A stretch of 64,000 nt of DNA from Pollenia angustigena (GCA_930367215.1 OV884056.1:255839127-255903126), one strand, 5' to 3'; shown: positions 10,225-23,185, counted from the first letter of the stretch. Notes: a model not told the origin generated them from the letters alone. Made by a program: numbers and translations.

Positions 10225-11426
10225 GTATACCCTCCACCACAATTAGTTGTGAAGAGGGTATACTATACTTGTCATTCCTTGTGAAACTTTTTTATTATTC
10301 ATCTCAGACCCCATAAAGTATATATACTCTGGGTCCTTGAGTAATTTTAAGTCGATCTAGGCATGTCCGTCTGTTGAAAACACGCTCACTTTCAAAAAAC
10401 TCAAAAGAAATAAACAAACTTGGTGTCAAATTGCTTGTAGTTATCCTAGGCAATTTGGGATTGAAATGCAGCAAAATCGGTTCAGTAGGATGAGAGCTAT
10501 GAATCAAAATGTGGAACCACCACCTAAAAAAAATTTATAATTTTGTTACAAAAACTAACATAAATGGCGGAAAAATGCACAGAATGATATAATGCTTTGC
10601 AAAAATTCGTTTTATTCGACTATATATCACGCTGTTAAATTTCGTGAAGATCGGTTCATAATCTACCCTAGGCCCCATATAAGCCCTACTCCCGGAAAAC
10701 TCTAATTAACAATGCTATTATAACAAATTTTGGCACTTCACAGTTTAATAGGACTACAAAGAAGACTGTAAAGTTTCGTGAAGATCGGTCCATAATTTAC
10801 CCTAGACCCCATATAAACCCTACTGCCGGAAAACAGCTTAGTACGCCTAAAACCACAATTAATAATGTTGGTATAACAAAATTTGGTACATTACAGTTTT
10901 ATAGGACTAGAAATGATGCTGTGAAATTTCCTTAATTTACCCTAGGCCCCATATAAAGCCCACTCTTCTAGCGTAGCTTCATATGGCCAACAATAAATGT
11001 TATGCAATTTTGTGATATACGTTCCATAATTTACCTTAGATCCCATTTTAGCAGCCTTTTGAAATTCACTGCAAACGCTAAAACTAATTGCTCCGCTGTA
11101 TTAAAATTTATGTTTTTTAATACCAGAAATCACTCTGTAGAATTTTGGGATGATTGATTCATAGCTTACCATGGCTCCAATATAATTTTCCCTCCTGAAA
11201 ATCATTTAAGTTAGCTTAAACTGTTACGAATGATATTTTACTCAAGCTATTTAAAATTGCTAAAAAAAATCATTAAACTTTCTGATTGTCGCTCAATAAT
11301 AATTAGTATTTTATATAAGTAGGTCTAAACCGCAACCAATTTCAATGCAGATGTCTGTTTTTCTAAAGATAATAATGATAAATAGACATCATACATTCGG
11401 CACAGCCGAATGTAGAACTCTAGCTT
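10225..11426 (-). mobile_element. Helitron/Helentron-like repeat, family H, copy 1
   Basis: At one end it has TATACCCTCCACCACAATTAG. At the other it has the perfect hairpin ATTCGGC-ACA-GCCGAAT near 11396-11412, followed by AGAACTCTAGCTT. Internally about three diverged copies of a ~150-bp unit (CCTAGGCCCCATATAA, CGGAAAAC, CTGTGAAATT) lie between 10640 and 11070. The same architecture, in the opposite orientation, occurs at 43704-45126. A terminal hairpin plus central tandem repeats is known for small Helentron-associated elements of Diptera. That assignment is inference; repeat status is certain. Confidence 0.6.
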
Positions 11427-11516
11427 ATTTTCATTTTAAAGAATTTGTATGAAATTATTTGTCTAGTGAGGTGGAGTGCTATAAAAAACAACCTCATTTA
11501 CCACCAAGATTTAAAA

Positions 11517-12086
11517 CAGTGTTCGAAAATAAACATTAAACATCGTTCCTTAGTGTTCGGTTCGGTAGATTTGTGGAAAACACAAACTCTAAAAGTGTTT
11601 GTGTAACAAATCATTAAAATCATTAAATTTTTAACTACAAACTTCATTGTGTTCGGTTCTGCTCATTAGTGTTCGTTCGTTTCTGTTGAGCTAAGCGCGC
11701 TTTTGGCTGGAAAAAAAAACTAAAAATTTTTTACAAAAACAAAATACACACACGAAAAAAAAACCAAAAGCCTGCAAAATAATTTTCCACAAAAATACAC
11801 ACACAAGCTGTTCATGCTGCGGTCGTTACTAAAATGTTTTGTTTGCTCATTTCTTTATCAATGTAAAAAAGAAACATTATAGAACATTAAAACATAATGT
11901 TTGTCTACAGTATCACTACAATTGTTCTGAAGAACAGAACGCTATATAATCTTCGGCTCTTTCTTGAAAATAGTTACGAACGGTATTAAGGGTTGTGTAC
12001 TTCTACACAAACACTAAAAAATAGATATCGTTCCTAGGTGTGTTAGCCGAACGCTAAATAATGTTCTGTTTTTTTTTCGAACACTG
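11517..12086. mobile_element. hAT-like MITE family A, copy 2, with 8-bp TSD
   Basis: The ends are CAGTGTTCGAAAA and, inverted, CAGTGTTCGAAAA. The flanks ATTTAAAA (11509-11516) and ATTTAAAT (12087-12094) form an 8-bp target duplication with one mismatch. CAGTG ends and an 8-bp TSD are diagnostic for hAT. There is no coding capacity. This is the best-preserved copy of the family. Confidence 0.85.
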
Positions 12087-12094
12087 ATTTAAAT

Positions 12095-13030
12095 GCTTAT
12101 AGAATTTCTACATTTATTTAAAAATTTTTCCTAAATTAAATTTTTTGTCATTTTCAGTTTAAATTTTTTCGTTAAACTCTTAATTTTAGTTTGCTACAAA
12201 CGCAATGCAAAAATTAGTATATCTCTTATTTTACTAGAATCAGCTATTAAAACGAACGACGAAAAGAAGTCTTACCAAACTCTTTTCAAAGTTATTTTCT
12301 CCTTAAGAATCTCATTAAAATAACATTTAACAATTCATTAACTTTTAAATTTTGTAAAAAAAAAAAACTGAGGAAAATACAATATGTCCTTTAACGAAAA
12401 CCAAATTTATTTTCGTATTAACATTTTCGGCAGTAATCATAAATAAGTTAAACTAAAAAGTTTACTGCTACAAACCTTATGACTTTTTGACTTTGTATGT
12501 CATCAAAAACCAAATGAATAATGAGTTAAACGTTCAAAAAGAGGGCAAAAATATTAACACACAAAAAAGAAACAAACAACTCCCGCCTTAACACGAAAGA
12601 CAATTTCCAAAAAAAAAAAAAAAAAAAAAAATAGTTATTTAACAACAACCCGTAAACACGTTAAGTTTCATGGTTCTTTGGTTAACGTTTTTATCAGGAC
12701 GTTTAGCTTTAAAGTCAAGATATAAATAATTTTTTTTATTTATATTCGTAACGAATAAGTGTATAAATATTTTATTTATTTCTACAAACTCGTAAAATAT
12801 GAAAAAAAAAAACATGAACAAATTCTATGTATATTTGGCTATTCCAAATCTTTGATACGCTAAATAAATAATATTATTTTATAGTGTAAGATCTTCAATA
12901 AGTCTATAAACATGTAAATAATGTTGTCAAATAGCATCTACAGAGCTATAAGCGCGCTGAGGCGATATATTTATTGTAAAATTAATTACTTTTTTCTTTA
13001 AAAATTAATAAAAAACACAAAAAACGCTAA
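12095..13030. other. intron stretch, AT-rich with A runs
   Basis: No gene or terminal repeat was recognised. A long A run lies at about 12608-12630. Confidence 0.4.
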
Positions 13031-13033
13031 TTG

Positions 13034-14514
13034 CACTGTGCTCGAAATTGACACTTTTTTTTAGACAAGCCGGGCACATGGCGTTTAAGCATATTTCGGG
13101 TACGCTTAATCCAATTATGTCCACCGTTTTTTAGATTAGCTCTTGTTTTCGAGATATACCGTTATTTTGAAAATGGAGGCGGTTGCACAACATATATTCG
13201 CTTAACTCAAAAACGTTTTAGTTTATTGTAAATACTAAAAAACCCGAAATTCCGCAATAAAATTTCCTTTAAAACTTTGAAAAACTTTTTTCTAATATGA
13301 GCAGTCGTTTTAGAAATAAATTTTTTTTTTTTTTTTTTTTTTAAATAATTTTTTTTATCAAAATGTCGAAATTTTTGTTTTTTAAATATTCATAAAAAAT
13401 TGGAAAATGCAGGTAAGGTAGGCTTCTAAAAATTTTAATTAATTTAAGAATTTCATAAAACGCAATATTTGTATAGGAGCCCCCCTAACAAGTGGTGATA
13501 AGGGGCAAGTATGTATCCAGAAAATGTTAAGGACAGAAAACTAATTGAGGTCGGTCATATATTTTATCTCACTAGAGGCAACTCCTGCGCATTTATGGGA
13601 CTTTTTCTTCAATACATCTCTAGTCTGCATTGAACATTTTGTGGGGGAGCCCCCTTAAGGAATGGAGATAGCGCTTAGGTATGTTAGAAAAATAATATAT
13701 GGCGGTTTTATAAAATTCTTAAATTTGGCTGATGCAGCGGCTAGTATGCCCCTAGATAGGTAAAATGTATGACCAACCCCACTTTATTTTTTATCTCAAT
13801 CATTTATTTCTAACATACCTACGCGCTATCTCCATTCCTTAAGGGGGCTCCCATACAAAATGTTCAATGCGGACAAGAGATATATTGAAGAAAAAGTCCC
13901 ATAAATGCCCAGGAGTTGCCCCTAGTGGGATAAAATATATGACTGATCTCAATTAGTTTTTTGATTTTAACATTTTCTCGATACATACTTGCCCCTTATC
14001 GCCACTTTTTAGGGGGGCTCCCATACAATTATTGCGTTTTATGAAATTCTCGACTTTTGTGAATAAAATCAAAAGTTGATAACAGATTTTAATCATAAAT
14101 GTCGTATTTTGTTAGTAGCTTCTTTTTTTAGATGCCTGCAAAAAATTAGAAGCCTAGTGCATTTTCCAATTTTTAAAAAACAAAAATTTTTAAATTTTAA
14201 TATAAAAAATACTTTTTTTTCAAAAACAATTTTATTTCTAAAACGACTGCTCATATTATAAAACAGTTTTAAAGGAAATTTTATTGCGGAATTTCGTTTT
14301 TTTAAGTATTTTGAATAAACTAAACCGTTTTTGAGTTACGCGAATATATGTTGTGCAACCTTCTTCATTTTCAAAATAACGGTATATCTCAAAAACAAAA
14401 CAAACCTCAAAAACAAAAGCTTACCTAAAAAAACGGTACCATTGGATTCAGCGTACCCGAATTATGCTAAAGCGCCAAGTGCCCGGCTTGTCTAATTTTG
14501 CAACTAGCACAGTG
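13034..14514. mobile_element. 1.48-kb foldback DNA element (CACTG ends, TTG duplication)
   Basis: The left end is CACTGTGCT; the right end inverted is CACTGTGCTAG. TTG at 13031-13033 and 14515-14517 is a likely 3-bp TSD. The two halves are inverted copies over roughly 650 bp each, around a centre near 13,740. Paired landmarks include AGACAAGCCGGGCAC, CGACTGCTCATATTA, AGGGGGGCTCCCATACA and GGAATGGAGATAGCGC. CACTG ends with a 3-bp TSD suggest the CACTA (EnSpm) superfamily. No transposase frame was found. Transcription would give a long hairpin RNA. Confidence 0.75.
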
Positions 14515-14689
14515 TTGCCTAACCATACTCACATTTACTACTTAACGCGCTCACAAAATCGGATTTTCCTCAAACGTTCACGCAGCGCTTTTTGGGTAAG
14601 CTTGTCACATTTTATATGGCCATGAGAATTTTTGACAGGTAGTTAACGCTTGACGCGTTGATTAAGTTTGTTCTATAAGTGTTTTTCGA

Positions 14690-15355
14690 AAGTAGGATTT
14701 ATATGGGGCCTATGACAGATTTTGGACCGATCATTGCAAAAGTTAAGCATCAAAAGAAATTTGTTAGAATTTCATGACACTTTCGTTATAGGCTACCATG
14801 TTGGTGTATTAAAGCGTTTTTTGAGATTGGGTTATATGTGTAAATGAATAAATGACAAATCTTATAACAATAACTAAATTTCTTCGTCAATTTTATGCTA
14901 TTTTTTGGTCTTTCGTCGCGTAAATCATAAAAACAAGGTTTCTGTGATGTAACGTTAACGTAATGGGCGGTCAAAACAAAATTTTAACCGTCATAACGGC
15001 AATTCGATTAAAAAAATTAAAAAATGTAATTCATTTTGGATCTAAATATAAATTTTTAAGGTGCAAAACTCATTTCCTACTTTTCTGTGAAGCGTTTTTC
15101 AACGGACAGAGATGATTACACAGCCTTAGTTAGAATAATTCACGGAACCTATTTACAGCTACTCCCACTATAAAAACTTATACATCTTTATGTTTATTTG
15201 TTCATATAATTCATAAAAAATTTCTTTTTTTTATTGTTTCCAAAAATATTACATATATTTCTATTTCCCCAATAAATTTTTCTTGGTGCTTCAAACGGTA
15301 TGACAAACTTAAAATACCCTTATTCACTACTGTTAGGGTTGCAGGGTATAAAAAG
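14690..15355 (+). repeat. Helitron-like family H fragment, copy 2
   Basis: Contains GGATTTATATGGGGCCTATG and GGACCGATCATTG, the core of the family-H tandem unit, and ends near 15350 in GCAGGGTATAAAAAG, the family's usual end. The middle is diverged. Confidence 0.45.
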
Positions 15356-16193
15356 TTTTTCATTCAAATGTTAGAGCTGCTTTACCCCCCACGACTGTTT
15401 TAGTTTGTTTGCCTTAGAAGACTTGGTTAATAAGCCCACTTAATAACAACTCAGACATTTGTCAGGTAAAACGTTGCATTACACACCTACATATTTTAAA
15501 AGTTTTAGTGGCTAAATTTGGCTGACACTTTTAAACTGGCAAATGTTAACAAGCCTACTTTGTTCGTCTTATTTTTTGCGTTTTCTTGACTTCTTTGGAG
15601 CATGATTAATGATCTTGTTTTGTTAATGGATGAATGGAAGTCTGTGGAGGGAAATTTGAAGAATTAGTTTTTCATGCATCAGACATCAGACATTGTTGCC
15701 GGTAGTGCTAACTCTACCCTTGGGTATAATTTATAAAATTGAATTTTTTTAAGGAACTGAAAAAGTTTTTTAACATGCTTTAAGCTAATTTAAGACCATT
15801 TGTTTCAAAATTGTTTGTAATAAATGTTTAAGTTCAAAAATTTATCAAGTTTCTTTTAAAAATTTATTTTCACTGTGCAACATTTTGAAATCATCGAGTG
15901 CAAACTACTTCTCGTGTGGAATATAGTGAAGTTCTAATCAAAACTAACAAACCCCTATTTGGGTTTTGCTTATTTAGCTGCCGTTCGCATTTTATGGCCT
16001 GTTGCATATTTTGGCTAGAACTTGATTTCTCTGAAGAATATGTCATTTTTCTAACGACTATATCTCGGAAATCAATTTGAGCTTTGTTTTCCTGTCTTCG
16101 GCTTAATTGTTGCTATAGACTAGGAGAAAAAAAAGTGTTACGGAAACTTACCAATCTAGTGCCTCAAAGTTGCTTAAATATTTTTAGTCTTTT
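15356..16193. other. intron stretch without recognised feature
   Basis: Only short AT-rich frames without similarity to any family I know. Confidence 0.35.
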
Positions 16194-16405
16194 ATATCGC
16201 TAATTTACTACAATAGTGACATAACTCAAAAAATTAAATTTTTTTCTTTGAATTTTTTTCATCTTTATATCTTTCATACTTTCCCCGTTTGAGAGAATTT
16301 GTGGTAATTTTTTCTGAATGGTAATAACAAATTAAAAGCTTTGAGCGCGTTTATCTCGAAATGTTTTTTTTTAGTTATGTCACTATTGAAGTAAATGAGC
16401 GATAT
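16194..16405. mobile_element. MITE-like inverted repeat
   Basis: The left arm ATATCGCTAATTTACT plus ACAATAGTGACATAACT is matched inverted on the right by ATATCGCTCATTTACT plus TCAATAGTGACATAACT, giving ~40-bp TIRs. No TSD was fixed. Confidence 0.6.
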
Positions 16406-17399
16406 GTTTTTCACCAATTTAGGCCCATAGCTGTAAAATGTAGGGGATGCAGTAAAGTTATCTTTAAAAAAAAAAAATATTCTTTTTAAGATAATTCATA
16501 ATATTTCAGAACATTATAATACTGGTAAATGTTTTCCACATTATCCAGTTGTATTAAAAATTATCAACATCAAGTTCTTTTTCTATATTTTTTATACTTT
16601 TCTCGAAATTACGATGTAAAATACAACGGGAAAATGTAAAAACGCACTCTTACGTATTTAAATGTTTTGAAGAATTATGAAAAACATAATAAGGAATAGT
16701 ATTTCTGACCACTACTTTACTGAATTTCTCACAGTTTTGCAGCAGTAGGCCCAAATTACCAAAATGCAGTTTTTCCGGGTTAGTTGGTTTTACACTTTCT
16801 TTATCCTTAAATCTTTATCTACAAGTGCTCCGAAGGCAGTAAAACAAAATTCCAATTGGTTTCTAAGAAATAGCCATGAAAGAAATTACTTTTCTACTTA
16901 ACTTCCAGTTCGAATTTTCGCCTATTAACCACAGTTTTGGTATTAACTAGGCTCATTATTTTGTTCTACTACCGGCTTAATGTTATCAGGACGAAGCTTT
17001 AATTCCTTTTGACTCCCGCGTTGACGAAACGACTAACTTCGGCTTTGTTCTATATTACTCAATTCTTCGTTGGTGCACACTACATCATGTAACGACTAGA
17101 ACTATAGATAAACATAAAAACAAATCAAATTCAATATTCCAACTACCCAACAAACATGGAGGTTTGATTTCAAAATGAAAATTATTTGAAATCAAACGTT
17201 TTCTCAAACGACAAACGTTGGATAATGAAGGGTGGAATTTTTTTCAAATTGAAAAATGCCTTTATTTTCAACTTGCTTTCAAACGTAATTCTCAAATGTT
17301 TTTCAAATGAGGATTATAATACAATGTGGAACATAAATAAAAATATTTAATTTTTTTCAATTTAAATTCATTATTTATTTAAATAAACTGTAAGATAAA

Positions 17400-18425
17400 C
17401 ATTCGGCACCATAGTTAAAAAATTAAATAATGTTCTTTACGTCCGCCAATTCTTGCAAAGACGAAATAATTGGCTGGCTCCCTTTTATTTTGAGGATTGT
17501 AGCACCACGATCATATAGCAAACTTAAGGAGCATATAGACGACATGTTTTTGTCATCTGACATGTCAAATTTCCCACTGCAAAACAAATACATGTCGTGT
17601 GTTACCTTTTTAACTTTGCTTCTGTAAAAGTCAGACGCAAAGTCATCTGACAAAATTTCAATTAGAGCGTGCTCTATTTTCTTCTGACAAACCATCTGAC
17701 ATCAGAAATCTATGCCGGGAAGAAACTAGCAGCGGCGTCAACTATTGACGGAATCATTAGCCGGCTGAAGTTAATATTTTACAATACCAAGATATGTATG
17801 CTCATCTCACCATTGAATAGAATTTATGTAAATATATGCATAAAAACCGTTTAATTATAAAATACTAAATTGGTATCTTTAAAATAAAAGAAAAAATGTT
17901 AAGATGGCTAAATTATTTTACGGCGCAAATAAATATTTTCGTGGCGGCAACAAGCTATTTTGAAACCGAGAACTACTTTGGTTTCTGCAATAACAATGCG
18001 AAAAAAAACAGAGACAATGTCAGAAGCAATTTACATGTACGTTTGTGACCGAATATTATAAACCTTATGTAAAACAGCAATTTTGACAGACATGAACAAT
18101 TACATGTGACTTGAAAATTTGACATGTCAGATGACAAATACATGTCGTGTACGGGCGCCTTTATAATTTCTTCACTTTCATTTTCCCGTTAAATTTTTTT
18201 AATTCATATTCTTAATCATTGTAATAACTCACAAATAATTTTTATTATTCACAAGAAAAAAATCGTTCACTTGTAAAAGACATTTAACCACGAAGTAAAA
18301 ATTTTACTTTAATCGCCATTTTTAATGTTTACATTTATTTTTCGCTTTAGTATTGCCAAGTTTAGTTTTGATTTGAATTTAACATTTGATACCAAATTGA
18401 TAAAAAATTTTATGTCAAATGTTTA
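17400..18425. repeat. dispersed repeat family C, copy 1 (interrupted)
   Basis: The segments GAGGATTGTAGCACCACGAT (near 17491) and, after an insertion, ATTTTCCCGTT...CAAATAATTTTTATT...TAATCGCCATTTTTAATG (18180-18420) are collinear with an uninterrupted second copy at 56655-56955. The family is unidentified. The insertion between the segments is the element at 17527-18160. Confidence 0.6.
17527..18160. mobile_element. PIF/Harbinger-like MITE with TTA duplication
   Basis: The left end is AGGAGCATATAGACGACATG; the right end inverted is AGGCGCCCGTACACGACATG. Both continue into TTTGTCATCTGACATGTC. TTA at 17524-17526 and 18161-18163 is a 3-bp TSD of the type used by PIF/Harbinger. The uninterrupted paralogue at 56690 supports the boundaries. 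There is no transposase; a minus-strand frame at 17423-17695 spans the junction and is fortuitous. Confidence 0.6.
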
Positions 18426-18948
18426 TTTTCAAATCATTATCATTTTGAATTTAAATGTTAAAATCAAACAATTGAAAAACGTACGATAATTGTGTTTGAT
18501 AATTGTGTTTGATGTCAAATGATAAAGTCATTTCATACCAAAGGTTTGGCTTCGAGGCCTGGTGACTTCGGTCGTCGCAATAAACGAATAAAGGTATGTT
18601 CAGACCTAACAAATATTTGACGAAAAAATCCAAAAAAAGCGTGACCAATAAATTGAACAAACTTTAGCTTTATTTTTGACAAGTTCTATTCACTTACTAA
18701 TCTTTATTTGTAAGAAGATAATTGTTTAGTGTAATTTAGAAACTCTTTAATGGATTTAATCAAGCCAAACGTTTAGCAAAAGCAAATAATTCTTGAATAA
18801 AGCTAGGGGTTACGTGTAGGACGTCAAATATTTAATAGGTGTGAACGTAGCTTAAGACGGGCAGAATAAAGATTTTATCGATCGAACCCAAGGAAGTGTG
18901 TGTAAACATAACATGAACCGAAAAATTATTTAGCTGTAACTGCCAGGC

Positions 18949-19073
18949 CCACGATGTCGACAAGAACATTTCTTTTGCATATTTTTTATTGAAAGCAATA
19001 ATAATAAACAACTAAGATTTGTTTTTGTTTTCAATACAAATAAACGAAAGAAATGTTCTTGTCGACATCGTGG
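18949..19073. repeat. short foldback MITE, 27-bp arms
   Basis: CCACGATGTCGACAAGAACA with TTTCTTT is found at the left and perfectly inverted at the right, leaving about 70 bp between the arms. The superfamily is unknown. Confidence 0.65.
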
Positions 19074-19332
19074 TGGTGGGCCTAAATTCAACTTTTACTT
19101 ATGTATAACCAGAGATAAAGTAACCGTTTCATAAACCTTTTTTTAACCTGTTTTATTTTTTATAAGTTAGGCCGTAAGTATTAAAATGAATACAGAAATG
19201 GTTATATTTCGAGAGATCCATTAGAATTATTGGATACACCAGACCTTTAAAATTTTCCCAAAATTTACTTAAAACACAGCATGCAATTGCTTTGCCTGCT
19301 AATTAAAGATATGTAAATGCACAAACATAATA

Positions 19333-19862
19333 CAGTCAAATCCCGATAATTCGTACCCCGATAAATCGTAATTCCCGATAATTCGTAATAAACTGTCGGT
19401 CCCTTGAAAAAATCTCGTTAATTCGTAAATTTTCCATACATTTTGGTCCCCTCGATAATTCGTAATTTTTTTTTCAAATAAAATCTTCTTTACCTCTTAT
19501 AAATCGTAATTGTTTGCTTAGTACCACTTATAATTCGTAATAAAAACAACAAAAACATGGAAAGAATGATTTTTTGTTTACCACTATTTTATTTTTGCGT
19601 GGGTTTTTGCTTGTGTGTGGATTTATTTTCTTAAGATCAGTTTGTTACATACATAATTTTTATATAGAATTTTAATATATTTTATTTTTAACAACTGTTT
19701 TTTATGTTTTTTATCGTTTTAGTAAATAAATTGAAAAACCCCGTTTATTCGTATTTATTTTATTTTAACCCCGTTAAATCGGAACCCCGCTAAATCGAAA
19801 ACCCCTATAATTCGTAAGAAATGGCCGGTCCCTTGCGATTACGAATTATCAGGATTCTACTG
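19333..19862. mobile_element. pogo/Tigger-like MITE with TA duplication
   Basis: The ends CAGTCAAATCCCGATAATTC and, inverted, CAGTAGAATCCTGATAATTC are flanked by TA at 19331-19332 and 19863-19864. Many copies of GATAATTCGTAA or TAAATCGTAA recur near both ends. Pogo-group elements of the Tc1/mariner superfamily have these ends. There is no transposase frame, so it is non-autonomous. Confidence 0.8.
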
Positions 19863-20668
19863 TAAATGTTGGTCCTTTATGTATTTCAAAAAAAAAATCT
19901 TACATTTTTAATAACAATATGTTAAATATTATCGTACATCAACAGAAATAATTAATATTAGAACATTTATTACCTTTTGCTAATCACATCTAAAAAGGTC
20001 ACATTTTATGTGTGGGACAATATTTTCCTGTAGTAATTAAATAATTATCAAAGGACTTAAATTGAAAAAAAAAATCTAAAGAAATGGCAGCAGAAGCAAA
20101 TACGCCATCAACATATAAATTTACACTTGCACAAAATATCTTTATTGAATAACCCTGCAGTTTCGAATTTTGCTCAGTTATGTATACTTTGTAAGGCAAA
20201 GGAAAGGCGATAGGAAATAACGGCTTTTAGATTGTTTGCATTGTTGTACACTTGTTTGCATATTTTGTAACATTGCGATAACTTGACGAATGTTGGGTTT
20301 GAAATGCTCCAACGTTCGGGGATTATCCGCGTAGACAAATCGCATGATCTGATTGGCCAATTAACGTCGCACAGTGGGAAATTTTGGAAAAAATTCTGGA
20401 TTTTCTAAACGGTTAGTCAGATTGCAATAAAACTTTAGGTGACAATTAAAAAGTAATAGTTGAGTTTAAGTTTTGGACTTGGGGTCTATTGACTTATCAG
20501 GAGAGGTGCCATAAGTTCCTAAAGTATGGTACCTCGGGTATTACAAAAATTTTAATTTTTGAAGTCCGGTATTTCCTTAATTATAAAGCCCGTTAGTAGC
20601 AGTTGTCACTTTCTTCTATACAAATACTTAAGAGTGTAGTCAGCGAACTTTATAGTATACAAAAATTT

Positions 20669-20811
20669 ACTGTCTATTTCACCATGTCACTCGAACACTT
20701 TCGTTCGCACAAATAACATGTAAGACAAAAACAAACTTTGAGCATTTGTTTTTGTTTTGCATCTTATTTGTGCGAACGAAAGCGAGCGAGTGACATTGTG
20801 AAATAGGCAGT
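20669..20811. repeat. short foldback MITE, ~50-bp arms
   Basis: The left arm ACTGTCTATTTCACCATGTC, then TTTCGTTCGCACAAATAA, is matched inverted by ACTGCCTATTTCACAATGTC and TTTCGTTCGCACAAATAA. The loop is ~45 bp. Confidence 0.65.
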
Positions 20812-20814
20812 TAT

Positions 20815-22855
20815 TCTCTTTGCGGTAGTCACTACCGATATCAAACAAAATTCCGAGACAACCTATGAGAACAAATATGCAAGTGGCAGTGCAAAAAACT
20901 AAACTGGCAACAATGAAGTAAAGCAATTTGTTTTATTTTTTTTCGCCTAAAACTACGTTCACAATCGAAAAAACAATTTCGTTTTTTCTTCTATCTTTTT
21001 TCTTCCCAAAGTATTTCATATATTTTCCTTTCATTTTTAGAACAAAAATGTAACTAAAATTTTTTTAAAAATGTAATTAAAGTTGAGTTAACTAGAACTG
21101 CAGCAACAATTTGTATGAAATTGTTTCTGACGTTTAAAATAATTTTATTTACTTTTGAATGAAAATTTTAACAAAATGTTTACAAAAATAAAAATAAATG
21201 CATAATATTGTTGTGGCTAAAATTTGCAAACGGTTTCTTGATGCAAAATGTGTGTAGTTGCAAAAGAAATTGTTGCTCTATTATGAACACCAAGTGAAAA
21301 TGTTTTTTTGATTGTGAACGTACATAGCTTTACAACTACAATTAGAAAATCAATAAAAGATAAACTTAGTGTTTGTTGTTGGTGTTTTGTTTAAGCATTG
21401 ATATTATTACGGGTAAGACTTTTGAGTGTTTATAATTCCTATTCGCTTAACAGTTTTATTTGAATAATATCTTTAGTTTTTCTAAAATATTTGCATAAAG
21501 TTTCCTGATGATCTGGCCTAAGCAACCAGTGAAATGCGCAAAGGAATAGATTATCCCATTTTAGCTTATCGATGGTAAGAATTAAAACTAAATCTTATTA
21601 ATGAAAAATTTTTTGACTCGCAAGAAAACCTTTAATAAATAGTTTTTTTTTTTTGTAAATACTCTTAAAGAAGCTGACAAACCTTAAAATCACGGGATCC
21701 TAAAATTGAAAGTCTGAAATTTATTCAAACCTCCCAATAGGTTTTTTTTAAACCAATCCCCAATGGCATAACTAGTAGTCAGAAAACTTGTTTGAAATCT
21801 GTCATAAACATTCACTGCCTGAGAAATCTGTAGCTAAGACGCAGTCCCGAAAACTGTGTGGTATATTTAAATAAAAAAAGTACACGGTACATACTGTCAT
21901 GCATGCAGGTTTAATATTCAAGACTCGAAAAAGTGCTTTTTTATTCCATAATCCCTAAATGTTCATTCACATACACAGAGAATAAAAACGTATTTCTTTT
22001 CCGTTTATATTAAATAAATAATGGCGAAAAAAGCAAATAGCAAACAAATTTCTAAATACATAAACAGAATTCTTAGAGGAAAAAATGTAGGTATAAATAA
22101 CACAAATGAAAAACAGAAGTAAGAATGTCAGAGAAGAGAGAGAAAAGGTAGAATCTTAATTAAAAGACACGTTATTCCATTTATTGCCGTTGCGACGCAA
22201 CAGGCTCGTATATTTAAATGTAGAAGATACATAAAGTTTTCCATCTACTTTTTATCTTTTAGAGAAAAAACAGCAAACATTTCGCATTCCCAAAGGAATT
22301 AAGTAAGAAAGATTTTTTTTCTTTCGTTTTCTAAAAAGCAATAAAGCAAGTCTTTATGTACCTGTTAGTTGCAACACTTAGAATCATTGTCCCTTCAGAG
22401 AACACACAGTTCATCATTATTAATAATTTAAAATGTTTTTGAGATAAATGGAATGGGATGACATTTTAAGGGTTACCAAATTATTACAAGGATTCTAGGT
22501 GGGGTGGTGGGGGCTAGAAAAAGAAATTGATTAAAAATCAAGGCTGTAGGGCAACTTAAGGTGTATTCCAAAGTTTTAGTTAGATAAGTAATAGTGTTCC
22601 TGAATTCCTGTAATTTGTTCTATTAAATTTCTTGTATTTAGGTCAATATATTTTTAACTTTTCCATTGTTTAAGACGAGTTTATTTCTACTAGTATAAAG
22701 AAGAACAATCAGATGAGCAATTCTATAAAGCTTAAAGAAATTTCGTAGACATAAGTTTAGGTTAGGGGGAGATGACAGTCAGTTCTCAACTGACATACTT
22801 AGTTTCATTGCTCCATTGTAATAACATGGAATTCTTCCAGAGAACCAACCCAAAC
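20815..22855. other. intron stretch, mostly unrecognised
   Basis: No gene is seen. A ~60-bp segment at 21498-21558 (CCTGATGATCTGGCCTAAGC) recurs inverted at 52719-52780, so part of this stretch is an unidentified dispersed repeat. Confidence 0.4.
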
Positions 22856-22859
22856 TTCC

Positions 22860-23133
22860 AAAGTAGTTTGAATTGTATTATAGTTCAATGGTAGAGATAT
22901 TACACAATTAATTAAAAGTAACAGATCCCAATTTGGCCAGTCGCTTTCTCGCCTATTAAGGACAATGACAGAGGCACTTTCCATTTATTTATAGATACCA
23001 AAAGTGATATAACCCTGATTATCATCAATAGTAGAGACATATTAAGCTTGTCCTCTATACAGGGCCTTATTTGATTAGTAACCCTGCAATCAACATTTGC
23101 GGCCCATTTATCGTGAAAAGTATTGATAGTCAT
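22860..23133 (-). pseudogene. non-LTR retrotransposon fragment (RNase H / C-terminal region)
   Basis: The minus-strand text around KWAANVDCRVTNQIRPCIED matches RWAANTDCTIARQLW at 29,750-29,820, and the DNA agrees in order around TAGTAGAGAC and GCGGCCCAT. In the better preserved second copy this region follows an RNase H domain. It is a short, decayed remnant of the same LINE family. Confidence 0.55.
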
Positions 23134-23185
23134 TCGTCGAAGCTTAAGTTAACAAGAGAGTAAAGGGGTCACATGTCATGATGTC

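Noticed and set aside
17423..17695. 90-codon minus-strand frame
   Set aside because: It crosses the boundary of a MITE insertion (17527) and so cannot be an ancestral gene.
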